Assembly (NCBI RefSeq): GCF_039555335.1
Contig: NC_092646.1
Coordinates: 23,624,893-23,688,892 of the forward strand
Source: Amphiura filiformis
Lineage: Eukaryota > Echinodermata > Ophiuroidea > Amphilepidida > Amphiuridae
DNA: 64,000 bases
Direction of reading: 5' to 3'
The notes beneath the pieces are model-generated. The model had not been told where the DNA came from and did no database searches. It saw only the letters and a program-made list of their open reading frames with translations. How positions within the stretch are numbered: the stretch's first letter is position 1; each line of letters opens with the position of its first letter. Shown here in pieces: positions 1 to 11,084 of the stretch. A program made the translations under genes and the position numbers.

Positions 1-172
1 GCACATTAACCATGCTTTATTTGAAACTCATGCTCCCTCTGGGAAGATTCTTTCTCAGCGGGTGAAAGTCAAATGGAGCTGCCTAATGTGTTCATTTCAT
101 TTGAAATTCATACTCTCCCTGTAGAAGATATTTTCAAAATAGGTGTAGTGTGGATTTTAAATGGAATAGCAC
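1..172. repeat. Foldback MITE of the CTATTCCATTT family, left-truncated
   Basis: The block carries the family's alternating arms (ATTTGAAATTCATACTC, GTGGATTTTAAATGGAATAGC) and shared phrases such as tggagctgcctaatgtg, which recur at 49258-49530 and 52041-52320. The window starts inside the element, so only its right part is present. Five other copies lie at 29598, 47972, 49258, 52041 and 53645. It is non-coding. Confidence 0.8.
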
Positions 173-1147
173 ATTATTTATTTGGTTGGAATTCGAGAGT
201 CTTCATCAGTGGGGGTGTGTGTTTCAAATAGATTATCCCGATGTCAATGCTATTCATCTTTGCCTAATTTGGCTTGGTAACATTTAAAAACGGGGTTCAT
301 TGACATATATTTTGAAATCTCAACCACGGCCCAACGGGTGCACAAATTATTTATAGAAATTACTTAGAATTTTAACCAAAATTGTATCAATGTTCAACTT
401 CAAATCGGTTTTTCTTTACACTAAAACACTAGCGATATGAAAAGACATTTCTTTCGCTTATTCAAATTAAACGTGAAATATGCGTTTTCAATAAATTAAT
501 TGAACACATTAAAATGGTGGGTTTTAGAAATGTCATTGTCATTGTTTTCTGTATTATATTTTTGTTTATTTCAATTCAGTATGTGCCTATCGTTTATTGA
601 CAAACAAGCACACTTTCAGCAATCATTTATTTTTCTAAAGTTCGACCATTTAATCATCTCATATGGGATGATAAATTTGAAAACGATAATATATGTTTTC
701 TGTGTGGTATATTTGTTTGTTTATTTCAATTTTATACGTATGAATTTTTAGCATGTAGCAACATTTCACTCTCCATTTGATGTTATATCACACTTTTCTT
801 TTGTCGTCTACGATGCGGTAATATTTTTACAAGATATAAATAAAGAAACCATCAAAAAAACTCTTGGATATTTACAAAATTGCAACAAAAAGTATTGAAA
901 CAATGATCTTACCTCAATTAAATCGTATCTTTAATTAAATCACAGATGATTAAATCCAGGTAAAATCTGCTGACGGTCGTATCTGTGTAATTCCCTTAAT
1001 GGATGCGACGGGCGTCGGTAGCAATAATTCCAGATGAAAGATGCTTTGGTAATAAAAGGCCAATTCACCAAAGTGACAACTGGGCGTGGCAGTCATGATG
1101 CCGACAGGGAAAGGAACTTCTCTATTTGATACAAAATCTAAAAACTA
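173..1147. other. AT-rich intergenic DNA without a recognised gene
   Basis: Only short, compositionally random reading frames are present. An 83-codon frame at 500-751 is rich in Phe, Leu and Ile and resembles no family I know. No RNA gene or clear repeat was seen. Confidence 0.5.
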
Positions 1148-1484
1148 CACTGTAAAAACAGTGTTTAGACTTTAAACACTTGTGTTAACATTTGCATCAC
1201 GTTTCTTGATCGGCTCGGTCACCCACCTTTGCACAGTATTTTTGTGTGAGAGCACACAGTTGCGGCACCGTAGTTTTTTCGGGGGGGCATTGGGGGAAAG
1301 TGAATTTCAGGGGGAGCAAAATCGAAAAATGTTGCGCAAAATTGCCGCAAAATGTGGAAATTTACGTAATTTTGGGGGATTTACCTCAAAAGTGGGGGGG
1401 GGGGCAAACTGGGGGTGGGGGAAAGAAAAATATTGGGGGCTTAGTGTTTAAAAATGTTTAAAGTTTAAATACTTTTTTACAGTG
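1148..1484. mobile_element. MITE with CACTGTAAAAA inverted ends
   Basis: The left end CACTGTAAAAACAGTGTTTA and the right end TACTTTTTTACAGTG are inverted, and both carry a subterminal TTTAAACACT/AGTGTTTAAA tract. The interior is G-rich (1277-1440, with runs of 7-10 G). Similar CACTGCAAAAAC ends occur at 18477-18706 and near 23279, so it belongs to a dispersed family. It has no coding capacity. Confidence 0.7.
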
Positions 1485-1716
1485 CATCACAACACCAACG
1501 AAACCAAAGGATTGTCAATCATTATACCGTAAACGTTCGCCTAATAGCGCTATAGAGTTCATGGAAATGAGAGAGCGCCATCCCTGTAAAAGCCGACTAT
1601 TATCGCTGATCATTAAGGGCACGTGTAGTTAAAGGGTGAAACCTATCGACACATATTATGAACAAGATCGAACAAACGTGTTCATTATAATGCGGTAATC
1701 ATTCACCTGATATGTT

Positions 1717-1850
1717 GTGGCCCAGTGAGCAGAGCATTAGACTATAGTGCGAGGATAAAGAGAACTGGTGGTGAAGATTGATGGTTCGAATCTCATGCAA
1801 TAATATCTGACAGATTATGATATCTGTCAGTGTTTTTTTTTCTGATTTGA
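1717..1850 (+). mobile_element. tRNA-derived SINE head
   Basis: Sequence like a pol III A box (TGGCCCAGTGAGCAGAGCA) is followed about 55 nt later by a B box (GGTTCGAATCTC). The intervening arm does not fold as a normal anticodon arm and the 3' side runs into T-rich DNA, so this reads as a SINE or tRNA pseudogene, not a working tRNA. Confidence 0.5.
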
Positions 1851-1922
1851 GGAAATTTTGTTCTCTATTTTCTTGATTTTATCTTTAACATTGTATATAT
1901 AATTTTATAATTTTATCTTGTA

Positions 1923-2816
1923 CAGCCTGTCTCAAAAAAAATTGTGCAAGTGAAAAGCGCCCTCTCTGGTAATTAGAAAATACTGTTGTGAAATAATGCT
2001 GATATCAACGTCAAGGGTGTAATCTTAGCTCTCAAATGCCGTTTGTTCGGTTCAATTTGCTTGTTTTAATCTAGAGATATGTTTAGTTAAAGACGAAAGG
2101 GTAAAATCACAATTGTGCCACTTTTACTAGGGAAGAGGGCTTTACATGTAACAGTGATAGCATCAAGTTTATAAAGAGTTCCTTCGTGAAATCAAAAGAA
2201 TGCATCAATTACACAATACAAAATTTTTTTGACTGTTTTATTATGATGCAGGAATGATGATTCTCTTTTTCCACTTAAAAGAGATTTTAAAAAAGATAAA
2301 TAAACGTTTCACATTCTGCTGTAAAAATGGATTTCACATTCTGCTGTTCTGCATGTGCATGTCAATGATTTTATCATGGTAAATACTGTTCTCTTAGTCA
2401 CTTTTAAGACATGTTAAAAGACAAACAAATATTGCGCACTTATACATGTTATAGGTTAATGAACGCGTATTACTTGTTGGGAGAGAGATTAAACAAAATA
2501 ATGCACGCGTGCTGATGTTGATGCGTCTAATGCATGCGCCCGAAAGGGGGAGTGAATTAGACGCATCAACATCAGCTATCATTGATTTACATTGTACAGC
2601 TCTCTTCCCTAGTAAAAGTGGCACAATTGTGATTTTTCCCTTTCGTTGTTAAATAAACATATCTCGAAATTGAAACGAGCAAATTGAACAGAACAAACGG
2701 CATTTGAGAGCTAAGACTGCGCCCGTGACGTTGATGTAAGTATTATGTCACAACGGTATTTTCTAATTACCAAAGAGGGCGCTTTTCACTTGCACAATTA
2801 TTTTTGAGACAGGCTG
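1923..2816. mobile_element. MITE with long (about 240 bp) inverted repeats, TA-flanked
   Basis: It begins CAGCCTGTCTCAAAA and ends with the inverse, with TA on each side (1921-1922, 2817-2818), as for Tc1/mariner-type insertions. The arms, roughly 1923-2165 and 2575-2816, match over most of their length (shared gtgcaagtgaaaagcgccc). A second inner hairpin (2512-2578) has arms tgatgttgatgcgtctaa. Frames inside it are shadows. Confidence 0.85.
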
Positions 2817-2867
2817 TATGTGTCTTTTTTCATGATTCTTTGTTTTTATCGTTTCATTTTAGAGTAA

Positions 2868-3612
2868 CTCAATCCATTCAATCAAATGTTGTAATGAACC
2901 TATTTGATTGTATAGGCATTTGTTATGTGTGTGAGACGAACTGTCGCGTGCGACAAGTCTTTCAATTCGCGCGAGTGTCCTTGCCTATGCATCAGTGGTC
3001 ATAAGAGGTATATCATTTTATTCGAAAGGGGGGTCCCACATATACGGGGGTCATAAAGTCTTGGAAAGAATAATAGGAGGGGTCATAAAATGTTTTATGA
3101 CCAAAACGTAGGAGTCACACGATGACCACAGAATGACAGAAAGTGTGTTATTTTATTCAAAAGACTGATTTCAATACAATTTTGGGGTTTGGGATCATAA
3201 CATTTTGTAGCCGAAATAGGGGTGCGCAATTTATTGACGCAGACTTTTTGTAAATTTATGAGCCCCCTTCCGAAAAAAAATGATAGCCCTCTAAGAGGAT
3301 TCAAAAGATAACCTCTGCCCCAATAATCCCTAGCTATATTTGTTTGAAACTTTTCCACGGAGGATGTATCATAATAGGCTCAGTCTTCAAATGATATAAA
3401 TAAAATTTGAATGAGTGAACGAACAAAATCATACAACGACCAACTGAATAGAGGCTGTGCATATGACGTATCATCCCGTAAATATGGCGGACTACTCAAA
3501 TGCATTCAACAAAAGCATGATTGCATCTACCGCGACAGTTCGTCTCACACACATAACAAAATGCACTACGATCAAATAGGTTGATGACAACATTTGATTG
3601 AATGGACTGCAC
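2868..3612. mobile_element. Inverted-repeat element with a G-rich repeat inside
   Basis: Arms at about 2868-2955 and 3530-3612 are inverted copies (TCCATTCAATCAAATGTTGT and TGTGTGAGACGAACTGTCGC are shared). The centre (3015-3290) carries an unrelated G-rich repeat that recurs at 36080-36390, so one element is nested in another. Confidence 0.7.
3015..3290. repeat. Dispersed repeat, copy 1 (second copy near 36080)
   Basis: It shares ordered blocks with 36080-36390: gggggtcccaaatatacggg, tattcaaaagactgatttca, gccgaaatag and cttttgtaaattt. The two copies lie on the same strand, about 33 kb apart. Both are ragged, which suggests old insertions. Confidence 0.7.
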
Positions 3613-4259
3613 TGCACCATGATTACGGGGAAGAAACCGGTTCAAATCCTTTGTTTGGAGCCAATCGATAACCGCAAGGCCTCTATAGCTATCATTGAAT
3701 ACTGGCTAGGATTCCACAACACAATGAGAACATGTTATAAGGCGCTTTGAAAGGCACACAATACCCCAATGGCTTTCCATATTATGTGCACTCAACAACT
3801 ATTCAGTATCAAAGCCCGGTATCGAAGTTACGTAATGTTACTATGTCAACGGGATCACGCGCTTTTAAGCTTAAAAGTAATGAACCACGATCGAAACAAT
3901 CAGTACACAAAAAAGGCATACCAAAATAGCGTGATCGTAATGATCGCCATACAAACAGTGCTTGGTTCCGATACCATCACGGAGTTACGTAACTACTTCG
4001 TGGTCTGATAGTTATATGATCAATGGTCTGATCTACTTGGGTTCGATCCTTTTAAGAAAAGAAAAATAGCTGATCATTTATAATGCATAAATGAATAAAG
4101 TAATGTAGTTACACAATTTGAAACATTGAGGCCGTTCTATTTTTCAAAGGTTATTTAACTGTTAAATGTAGTGGAATATATTACGCATTGATAGGTAGCA
4201 GGTGGAGCAAATTTTGTCAGCGGTTTTTGTTGCCGTTTGTTCGCAGTGCCTATTTATCT

Positions 4260-4435
4260 AAAAAAATAAGAAAATTAAATTAAAAAAAATTCACAATATT
4301 CGTTCGTAAAATGGGGACAAAATCCAAAAACATTTCTTGACCCTTCTTCACAAAGAAGTGGGGGCAGAAATCAAGATTCGAACAAGTACCATTCACCATT
4401 CAAGGCGCACCCTCAACCGACTGAGCTAACGGGTC
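4260..4435 (-). mobile_element. tRNA-derived SINE, minus strand
   Basis: On the minus strand, GTTAGCTCAGTCGGTTGAG (A box) is followed by TGTTCGAATC (B box), then a body ending in an AT-rich tail near 4260. The layout is that of a tRNA-headed SINE. No target duplication was identified. Confidence 0.6.
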
Positions 4436-4770
4436 AGACAATAGAAGGGTGTAATTTTGAACTGAAGAATATTAAAAAAATATGAAGAAATTACAATGTT
4501 ATAAAAAGATTTACCAAAATGAGTTAGGTATAACGTATGAATCGATTTACAAATTAAGTCCAATGGCACTTTGAGAAAGAATACCTGAAGAAACCCCAAA
4601 ACATTTGCTGCTCTAGCAACTAACTTAGTGACCTAAAGTATTTTTCTGAGGCATTATGTCCAGGTTGCTCAATTTAACATAAACGTATCCTTAATGCTGT
4701 TGAGATTTTACAAGGATGGCGCTCTCACATTTCTAAGAATCCAAAAGCGCCATTAGGCGAACGTTTACGG

Positions 4771-5433
4771 TATGACTATATTTATATTTGATATGAATCA
4801 ATGGATTGGGTTATTTCATTATTTCCAAGCAAACACAAAATGTTTTAAACGTTAGGCCCAGGGCTACGAAATCACCGGTATCGTGGTACCGGCGTTCCCA
4901 GAAAAAAAATCAGAGTCGCAGAAAAAAAATCAAGACGGGAAAAATAATTTAAAACATCCTAATCTTTAATATCATTTTTTCTGAAGTTCTGAAATATTTT
5001 CTTTGAACACTACCACTCGTGAAATATTTTCTGCGAACTTGGACACTAACTGAAAAATAAAAATAAATGCCAGTGACAGGAATAAATATGTAAACAAAGT
5101 AAAACAGATAGCGTGTGTTGATTTTAATTGCGTATGACTCGATTCACTGTAGTCTCTATATTAAAACGCTGAGGCGTCAACATGAACTCCAGACCAGACT
5201 ATCGTACACACCGCTGGGATCCCAGAAAGTAACATGAAGTAACAGAAAGAGCCTAACTGGGATTCCCCCGAGGTTTTTCAACATGCGGTAGAGCCTAACT
5301 GAGATTCGTTTCCCAGAAAAGCAGGTTTTTCATTGACTGTCGGAACATGGAATCATATAGAAAACTGAAAATTAAATATGCCCGACTTCAGACTGATTTT
5401 GCTTGATCACACCACATATAGAATGGTCACTCA
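4771..5433. other. Intergenic DNA, no recognised feature
   Basis: AT-rich sequence with a short GC-rich palindromic patch (atcaccggtatcgtggtaccgg, about 4870-4892). No gene or repeat boundary can be supported. Confidence 0.4.
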
Positions 5434-5800
5434 ACTTAAGGGGGTACTACCCCTGTAGTAAATTTGTGACTATTTTGTATTTTTCTTAAAACTAAAAACA
5501 CACTGGTAACAAAAGTTATGTATATTATTGGGCAAGGCGTCCAATTACTACACTGAAATTTCAGTGACTCAAGACAAGCAGTTCAGTATATATGATAGGA
5601 AATGAGGAACATCCTAGCGGTACCTCATTTCTTAACATAAATAACGAACCGCTTGTCTTGGGTCACTGAAATTCAAGTGTAGTAATTGGATTCCTTGCCC
5701 CTATAATATACATAACTTTTGTTACCAGTGTGTTATTAGTTTTTGAGAAAAGTGCAAAAATAGTCACAAATTTATCGAAGGGTGTAGTACCCCCTTAAGT
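5434..5800. mobile_element. Foldback MITE, ACTTAAGGGGGTACTAC ends
   Basis: Almost the whole 367 bp folds on itself. ACTTAAGGGGGTACTAC at the left is the inverse of the right end at 5784-5800, and inner tracts (taacaaaagttatgtatatt, tccaattactacactgaa) pair across a short centre near 5610. It has no coding content. Confidence 0.9.
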
Positions 5801-6029
5801 AAATCATAGTTAATCTGAAGGTTTTACCCACAATGTGACATCAATGTTATTAAAAAGTAAATGAAAGTGAACTGCAACAAAGAGAGATTGTGAGTTTTGT
5901 AGCTTTATTTACATGAAAATAGTCACTCATTGGGATGGTCAACCAATTCATTCAAGTTTTATTATTTCAATAATTACTAGTACTGTAACAAACACCAATA
6001 CATGATATTTCTTAACAGGAGCTAATTGT

Positions 6030-6553
6030 TTAAGGGATGGGGTATGAACGCTTGGACAGTATTTATTGTGGGACATTAGAGCACATAAGACATATCGAAT
6101 TGCATTCTGAATACGAAGAATGTCCTTCTGATATCAAATAATTTTGATTTTTTGAAATTCGCAATGTAATACACATTTATGGCAAATGATTAAACATTCA
6201 TATTTTGGATATTTAACAGTAGGCCTACTCGAAGTAAACTTTATAAATATGATGATTTATACTTAAAGTGTATTTAGGTGGGATGAAAAGCCGACGATCA
6301 ATTGAATATTTTGATTAAATCATCAGATTTTGAAAAATCATCAGATTTATAAAGTTTACTTCGAGTACTGTTAAATATCAAAAATATCAATTTTTAATCA
6401 TTTGCCATAAAATGTGTATTACATTGCGAATTTCAAAAATCAAAATTATTTGATATCAGAAGGGCATTCTTCGTATTCAGAATGCAATTCGATATGTCTG
6501 ATGTGCTCTAATGTCCCACATTAAATACTGTCCAAACGTTCCCCATCCCTTAA
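6030..6553. mobile_element. Foldback MITE, TTAAGGGATGGGG ends
   Basis: The left end TTAAGGGATGGGGTATGAACG is inverted at the right end (near 6530-6553). The arms pair over about 200 bp (tgatatcaaataattttgat; tgcattctgaatacgaagaa). A diverged half copy of the same family lies at 63165-63345. Confidence 0.9.
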
Positions 6554-7590
6554 GGTTAAGGAATTGAAAATGCAAATAGTCTCCACTTTTCAGAATGCTG
6601 TCTTTTGCCCATAAAAAAATCCACTAAGCCCTGCTTGGACGGCGCTGGGGCTTCGCCCCTGGACCCCACTTGTTCAATAATTGTGTTCATACTCGCGCTC
6701 CGGCTCCTCACGCTCGCAGAAAATATTTCAAACAACAGTTCACGTTCCCAGAAAGGAAATTATTTTTCGCTGCCCTGGTTAGGCCTATGTTTTTATTTGT
6801 TTGTTTGCTTGTTTTCTTTGATACATTAAATGTCTGGCAATACAAAAGTCATGAAACGTTGTAGAAACGGCTTTTGTCCTCCCAAACTTAGCATTGTTGC
6901 CCAAATGTCACAGATGGATTCGCCAAGTCTTTGCCATTCTAAATAAGTTTACTTCAGACCACCAATTCAGCAGTTATGACGCAAAAAAAATTCCATAATT
7001 CCAGGGTTTAAGACCTGATTACTTGGAAATGTTGCCCGAAAAAAATTGTGTAATAAAATACCGTTAGTTTGGATTTTCTCCAAAACTGAGCATATTTGCC
7101 AACATTTTCCATAATTCCAGGGTTAAGAATATTACTTAGAAATTTTAAATTACACACCCACACGCTTTTGATATGAGACAAAATACAAAACATTTACGTC
7201 ATCGAAGGAAATTGTTAAGCTAGCCGGCTGGGTTGAAATTAATGGAAACGTAATTTCTAAAAAAAGTAGGCTATACGCTGGTGACAGCTGATGTTCAATA
7301 GAATTATGTTTCCACATTGTCTGGTATAACCTTCATATTTTATTTTATGACGTGTAAATAATATATAGTTGCTACACAAAATTCAAACCATTTAAAAGCA
7401 CATTTTTATGATTTTCTCTGATCAGAGTCTGATAAAATTAAATATAATAATCAATTTACGTATATAATACTGTGCACTAAATAATTTACACTTTGCAATT
7501 CTAGAGTGCTCATGAACCAGCACACAATTTAGACCTTGCCATGCATATCAGATTTAGATGCCTGTGTGCCTTTAGAAAGTACCCTGCTTA
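6554..7590. other. Intergenic DNA upstream of the PAT-like element
   Basis: It contains a GC-rich patch with a small hairpin (ggggcttcgcccc, about 6648-6660). The rest is AT-rich and has no long frame or recognisable gene. Confidence 0.4.
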
Positions 7591-7591
7591 G

Positions 7592-7614
7592 CTGTTAGCA
7601 GAGAAGATGAGAAT
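7592..7614. repeat. Left half of the palindromic integration site
   Basis: CTGTTAG (7592-7598) is followed by CAGAGAAGATGAGAA. The right edge of the retrotransposon shows the inverse, TTCTCATCTTCTCTG, followed by CTGTTAG (17825-17831). Together the two sides form an interrupted palindrome inside 7-bp direct repeats. Confidence 0.8.
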
Positions 7615-7747
7615 GATAAATTCACTTCGTTACGTGTTTAGAAGGGAATTGTTATCTCTTCGTAAGTGTGAGATCGATCAGTTAGTGTTATGCAAATGGG
7701 GTAGTGATGCGAGAAGTTTTTGTGTTGGGGTAATTTGGGTGTATCAG
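7604..7747 (+). repeat. Split direct repeat A1, first part
   Basis: It starts AAGATGAGAATGATAAATTC and matches A2 (16562 onward) at every position but one, just inside the edge. It is cut at GTATCAG (7741-7747) by an insertion and resumes at 8987 (tcattcgcggtcaccacg) up to 9019. Confidence 0.9.
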
Positions 7748-8979
7748 CACGGAATAGGCCTGGAAGCGGCACTAGACATTAGCATGAAGCCGCATTCATA
7801 TGTAAATAGCGTATTGTTATTTAAATTTGCGCCCAGACGTATTGAGGGCGACAGTCATGTTATCCAGACAGAGAATGTCTTGATGCGCCAGGCATGTCAA
7901 ATTGCTGAGTGAATGTGTATAAATCCCCTTTCTGTGTAGGTAATAAGCTAGTACATTTCGTGTTCCAGTTTGTTATAACAAAAAAATAAGTATTATATTA
8001 AATATATTAAGTGTATAAACTTTGAAATTGACGTGAATTTGAAGTGCAGAGCTCCAAATCTAGCTAAATCGTGTAGTGTGAAATTATGCTGTGTGACCCC
8101 CTCTGCGTGGTAGAATTATATTCATAAAACATTGAATTTAACATATAATATGGGCAGCCAACCACGATTTATCAGCATTTAAAAGATATATTAATTAACA
8201 AAGATAAATAATCAACAGTACAAATGACAATTTAACTAGTAAACAAGTCTGAAATCTTAAAATGTTGCCACGTGATTTCCCGAACACATGATATGTCTAC
8301 ATGTGACCATTATTCAGATTTACCGAAGTATTTGGAGTATGGTGCACGGCTTGCAGGCAACTGTGTATTTCTTTACCTCCGTATAAAATCAATAATTCAT
8401 GCTGGGAGCCAAGTAACATTCTGTCTGCTTAGTACATATTGGTATTTTATTTTACTTGAGAGCATATAGAAATACATAAAGACGAATAAGGCGCCATGAT
8501 GGAAAGCTATGGAAGGTCAGGTCGGGTATCAAAGGTTATTTTAACTTCAAATACTACTTGTGTTTCACACCTTGCCTCTGTCACGTATTTCCTTCATGTT
8601 ATTGACCTCAAGTCCTAATTTTGACTTTGCTATTGCAAAATGTCATTTCATATCAAATTAGTAGACTTTCTTTGAAACAAACATATCACTGGTGCCTGAT
8701 GGGAATATCCGTCCGCCATTTCATTAAACTGGATCGTTTTCGCCTGGTTTGCGCCCAGATGTATTGAGGGCGCGCTATACTCTCAATGAACAGGCAAAGT
8801 TCGCAAAACTAACAACGTTGTTATTTGCCAATAGCAATTAACATGATCCAAGGGGTCGAACATGAATTATTCATAACGGATCGATAACTGGCCTCACTTT
8901 CTAGCTAGTAAACCAGCGGAATTTTTCATAGGTTTTGCGTTGCTAATAGAACAACCGTGAATTTAGTGTCACCCCCTTG
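7748..8979. mobile_element. 1.2 kb insertion in A1 with 7-bp target duplication GTATCAG
   Basis: A2 shows the uninterrupted sequence across this point. Here the repeat breaks after GTATCAG (7741-7747) and restarts after a second GTATCAG (8980-8986), which dates this as a later insertion with a 7-bp duplication. It contains two partial copies of gcccaga(c/t)gtattgagggcg (7831, 8753). No inverted ends or convincing protein are visible, so the class is unknown. Short frames at 7607-7912 and 8272-8469 are not supported as genes. Confidence 0.75.
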
Positions 8980-8986
8980 GTATCAG

Positions 8987-9019
8987 TCATTCGCGGTCAC
9001 CACGCCACACGATTCATTT
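8987..9019 (+). repeat. Split direct repeat A1, second part
   Basis: TCATTCGCGGTCACCACGCC and the following 13 bases equal the end of A2 (16706-16738), completing the 177-nt A repeat after the insertion. Confidence 0.9.
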
Positions 9020-9084
9020 CATTCACTCGGTTCTCCATACATTTTCCGTTTGAATTTTGATATAACGCTTTCAATATTTCTTCA

Positions 9085-9804
9085 ATGGAAGAAGATAGCT
9101 CTATTTCGGACCAAGTCAGTGCTGATGTCCCACTTCCCCCAACTGGGAACTTGGATATTAATCAGATATCGGCTATCCTTGATAACAAACTATCCAAATT
9201 AAAGAGGGAGATTACGGAAGAGTCGGCATTCCAATTGACTTCAGTTGTGAAAAAAGCTAGACTGAATCCTGTACAGTTTAAGAAACAGGGGTGCCAGCAT
9301 CAGTACCAGCACAATGAGCAAGTGAAGGAGAAACTAGAAGAGGCAACCATAAGCATTGATGCAGGCAAATTTCAAAAGGCTAAAGAAGTTTTGGCAGAAG
9401 GTATAAACATTATAGACAAACGTCAAAAAATAATTAAAATAGCAGATAACCATGGTTGGGACACTGTTCAGGCGTACGTTTCGGACGATCTTGCCAGTGA
9501 TAGCGATGATGACAAGCGTCTATCAAAGGCCGTGCGCCAGGCGGAGTTCAAACGACGAGATCGTAAGCGGAAACGCTCTACCAGCACCAGGGGACGGGGC
9601 AGTTTTCGCTCCTTAAGCAGTTTCAATTCCAGCGCTTCCGCCGCCATCACCAGTAGACCTCAATTTCAGGGATCAGTCAGGGTCAACCGGAGTATGTACC
9701 AATCATGTTGGGCCTGTGGCCAAGTGGGGCACTTACAATACCAATGTCCTCAAAGATCGGGCGGAAGCACAGGCCAGCAATGGCAGGGAGGAAATAAAGC
9801 ATAG
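9085..9804 (+). CDS. Gag-like ORF1 of the PAT-like element
   Basis: Complete 239-residue frame from ATG at 9085 to TAG. Residues about 20-60 are acidic then helical. Residues 65-130 match the conserved core of DIRS/PAT ORF1 proteins (FKKQGCQHQYQHNEQVKEKL, then EGINIIDKRQKIIKIAD). Next come an acidic stretch (SDDLASDSDDDKR) and a strongly basic segment (about 150-170, KRRDRKRKR), and finally one CCHC zinc knuckle, CWACGQVGHLQYQC (C-x2-C-x4-H-x4-C). By analogy with Gag it should package the element RNA, with the knuckle binding nucleic acid. It lies directly after A1, as expected. The frame is intact although its neighbours are damaged. Function is inferred from family resemblance. Confidence 0.88.
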   Translation: MEEDSSISDQVSADVPLPPTGNLDINQISAILDNKLSKLKREITEESAFQLTSVVKKARLNPVQFKKQGCQHQYQHNEQVKEKLEEATISIDAGKFQKAKEVLAEGINIIDKRQKIIKIADNHGWDTVQAYVSDDLASDSDDDKRLSKAVRQAEFKRRDRKRKRSTSTRGRGSFRSLSSFNSSASAAITSRPQFQGSVRVNRSMYQSCWACGQVGHLQYQCPQRSGGSTGQQWQGGNKA

Positions 9805-10069
9805 TGATCGGGATAGTGATAAGATAAGTACACGTATTTTTGACGAATTTGAAATCGAAAAGAATTATGAGTATGAAGCGAAATTAAGGGGTATAATCCA
9901 CGCGTCCAGTACGCACTCGTTTCTAACTGAAATTTCTGTGAAATCTTGTCCGCGCAGTTCTTGCCGTCACGCGCGCGTCAAACTAAAAACTGCGTGGAGT
10001 GTGCGCCAGGCGCTGGTAAGAAGTTCAGCTACGCAAGAGTACCGTGTTTTCATCGCCATTTACCAATGA
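9805..10069 (+). pseudogene. Probable start of ORF2 leader, cut off
   Basis: A frame overlapping the end of gag (from 9716) stays open to 10069 and is acidic then basic, including DEFEIEKNYEYEAKLRG. The position just before the RT would suit the N-terminal leader of ORF2. It ends where a GAAA-rich microsatellite begins, so the link to the RT at about 11900 is broken. No motif proves the assignment. Confidence 0.4.
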
Positions 10070-10075
10070 TTTTTG

Positions 10076-10164
10076 TAAAAGAAAGAAAGATAAACAAAGA
10101 ATAAAAGAAGGAAAGAAATAACTAAAGAAAGAAAAAGTTCAGGAGTGAAAGAAAGAAAGAAGGA

Positions 10165-10204
<40 letters not shown>

Positions 10205-10460
10205 AAACTAATAAAAGGAAGAAAGAAAAGAGAAGGAATAAAAGGAAGATAAACAAAGAAAGACAGTGAAATAACAGAAAATTTTAGAATAAAGGATACT
10301 GAAAAAATTAATGTAATCAATCAAATAAATAACAACGACAGAAAGTGAGAAAGAATAAAAAGAAGAAAGGAAACGAAAACAAACAAAGACATGCAGAAGA
10401 AGAAAAGGTAAGTAAGAAGGAAAACAGAATTATATAATGAGGGAAAGGAAAGATAAAATA
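10076..10460. repeat. GAAA-rich microsatellite
   Basis: Purine-rich tract with a near-perfect (GAAA)n core at 10148-10205, decaying on both sides. Frames read through its complement are Phe/Ser-rich artefacts. Confidence 0.9.
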
Positions 10461-10719
10461 ATAATCAAGATAACAAAATAATAGACCTAGGATATCAAAC
10501 GGCCTTTTTTATTTGTCTTATAAGTAGTTTCTTATTTTACTGATTATTAATATAATCAAATTATTTCAATAGTATTTTAAGGTAAAATTCTGTAATTTGA
10601 AATACATATCACATGAAGTCAATTTTATTTTTTTAATAAAATGTATATTTTCACATCTGACTTACTTCGCGTGCAACTGACTTTATAACTTAATGATAAA
10701 AAAAATCGAACAATGTTGT

Positions 10720-11084
10720 CCCAGCAAACACAAAAAACGTTAAAACGTTTTAAACATTTGGGTTTTGATTAAGTAAATTAAATGTCGGGTTATATAAAGG
10801 TTATGAAAACGTTTTAATACGTTTTGTATGAAAACACACTACAATAATATTTCTAAAATGTTTTCAAAGTGTTATTGTAAAAAATATGTTTTGCAAATAG
10901 TTTTTGCCAAATATTTTGTCAACACTGAAATAACTTTATGTTAGAATGTTTACAGTATAACGTTTTTGAGTGTTTTGAAAACGTTTTATACCCTTTATAA
11001 CCCTTTAAATAACCCGACATTTAAACGTTTGCAACCTTTTCTAACCTTTGCGAATGATGTCGAAAATGTTTTGTGTTTGCTGGG
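10720..11084. mobile_element. MITE, CCCAGCAAACAC family, copy 1
   Basis: It begins CCCAGCAAACACAAAA and ends TTTGTGTTTGCTGGG. The inside is built from AACGTTTTAAA-type and CGGGTTATATAAAGG motifs in both orientations. It sits inside the PAT-like element between gag and RT. Other copies: 19082-19770, 31150-31841, 35306-35981, 37408-37792. Confidence 0.9.

Larger units (their letters stand above)
1527..4770. mobile_element. Composite DNA transposon, CCGTAAACG termini, heavily nested
   Basis: The termini CCGTAAACGTTCGCCTAAT (1527) and its reverse complement ending at 4770 are each flanked by TA, the target duplication of the Tc1/mariner superfamily. Similarity between the arms continues for about 120 bp (shared gagagcgccatcc and cattaagg). 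The 3.2 kb between them holds a tRNA-like unit (1717), a MITE (1923-2816), another inverted-repeat element (2868-3612) and an antisense tRNA-like SINE (4345-4435). No transposase frame survives. The parent element could be a small MITE inflated by later insertions. Confidence 0.65.

Noticed and set aside
7607-7912. 101-codon frame at the left end of the PAT-like element
   Set aside because: It crosses the A1 repeat and the later insertion, so it is a chance fusion.
10060-10320. Minus-strand Phe/Ser/Leu-rich frame
   Set aside because: It is the complement of a GAAA microsatellite.
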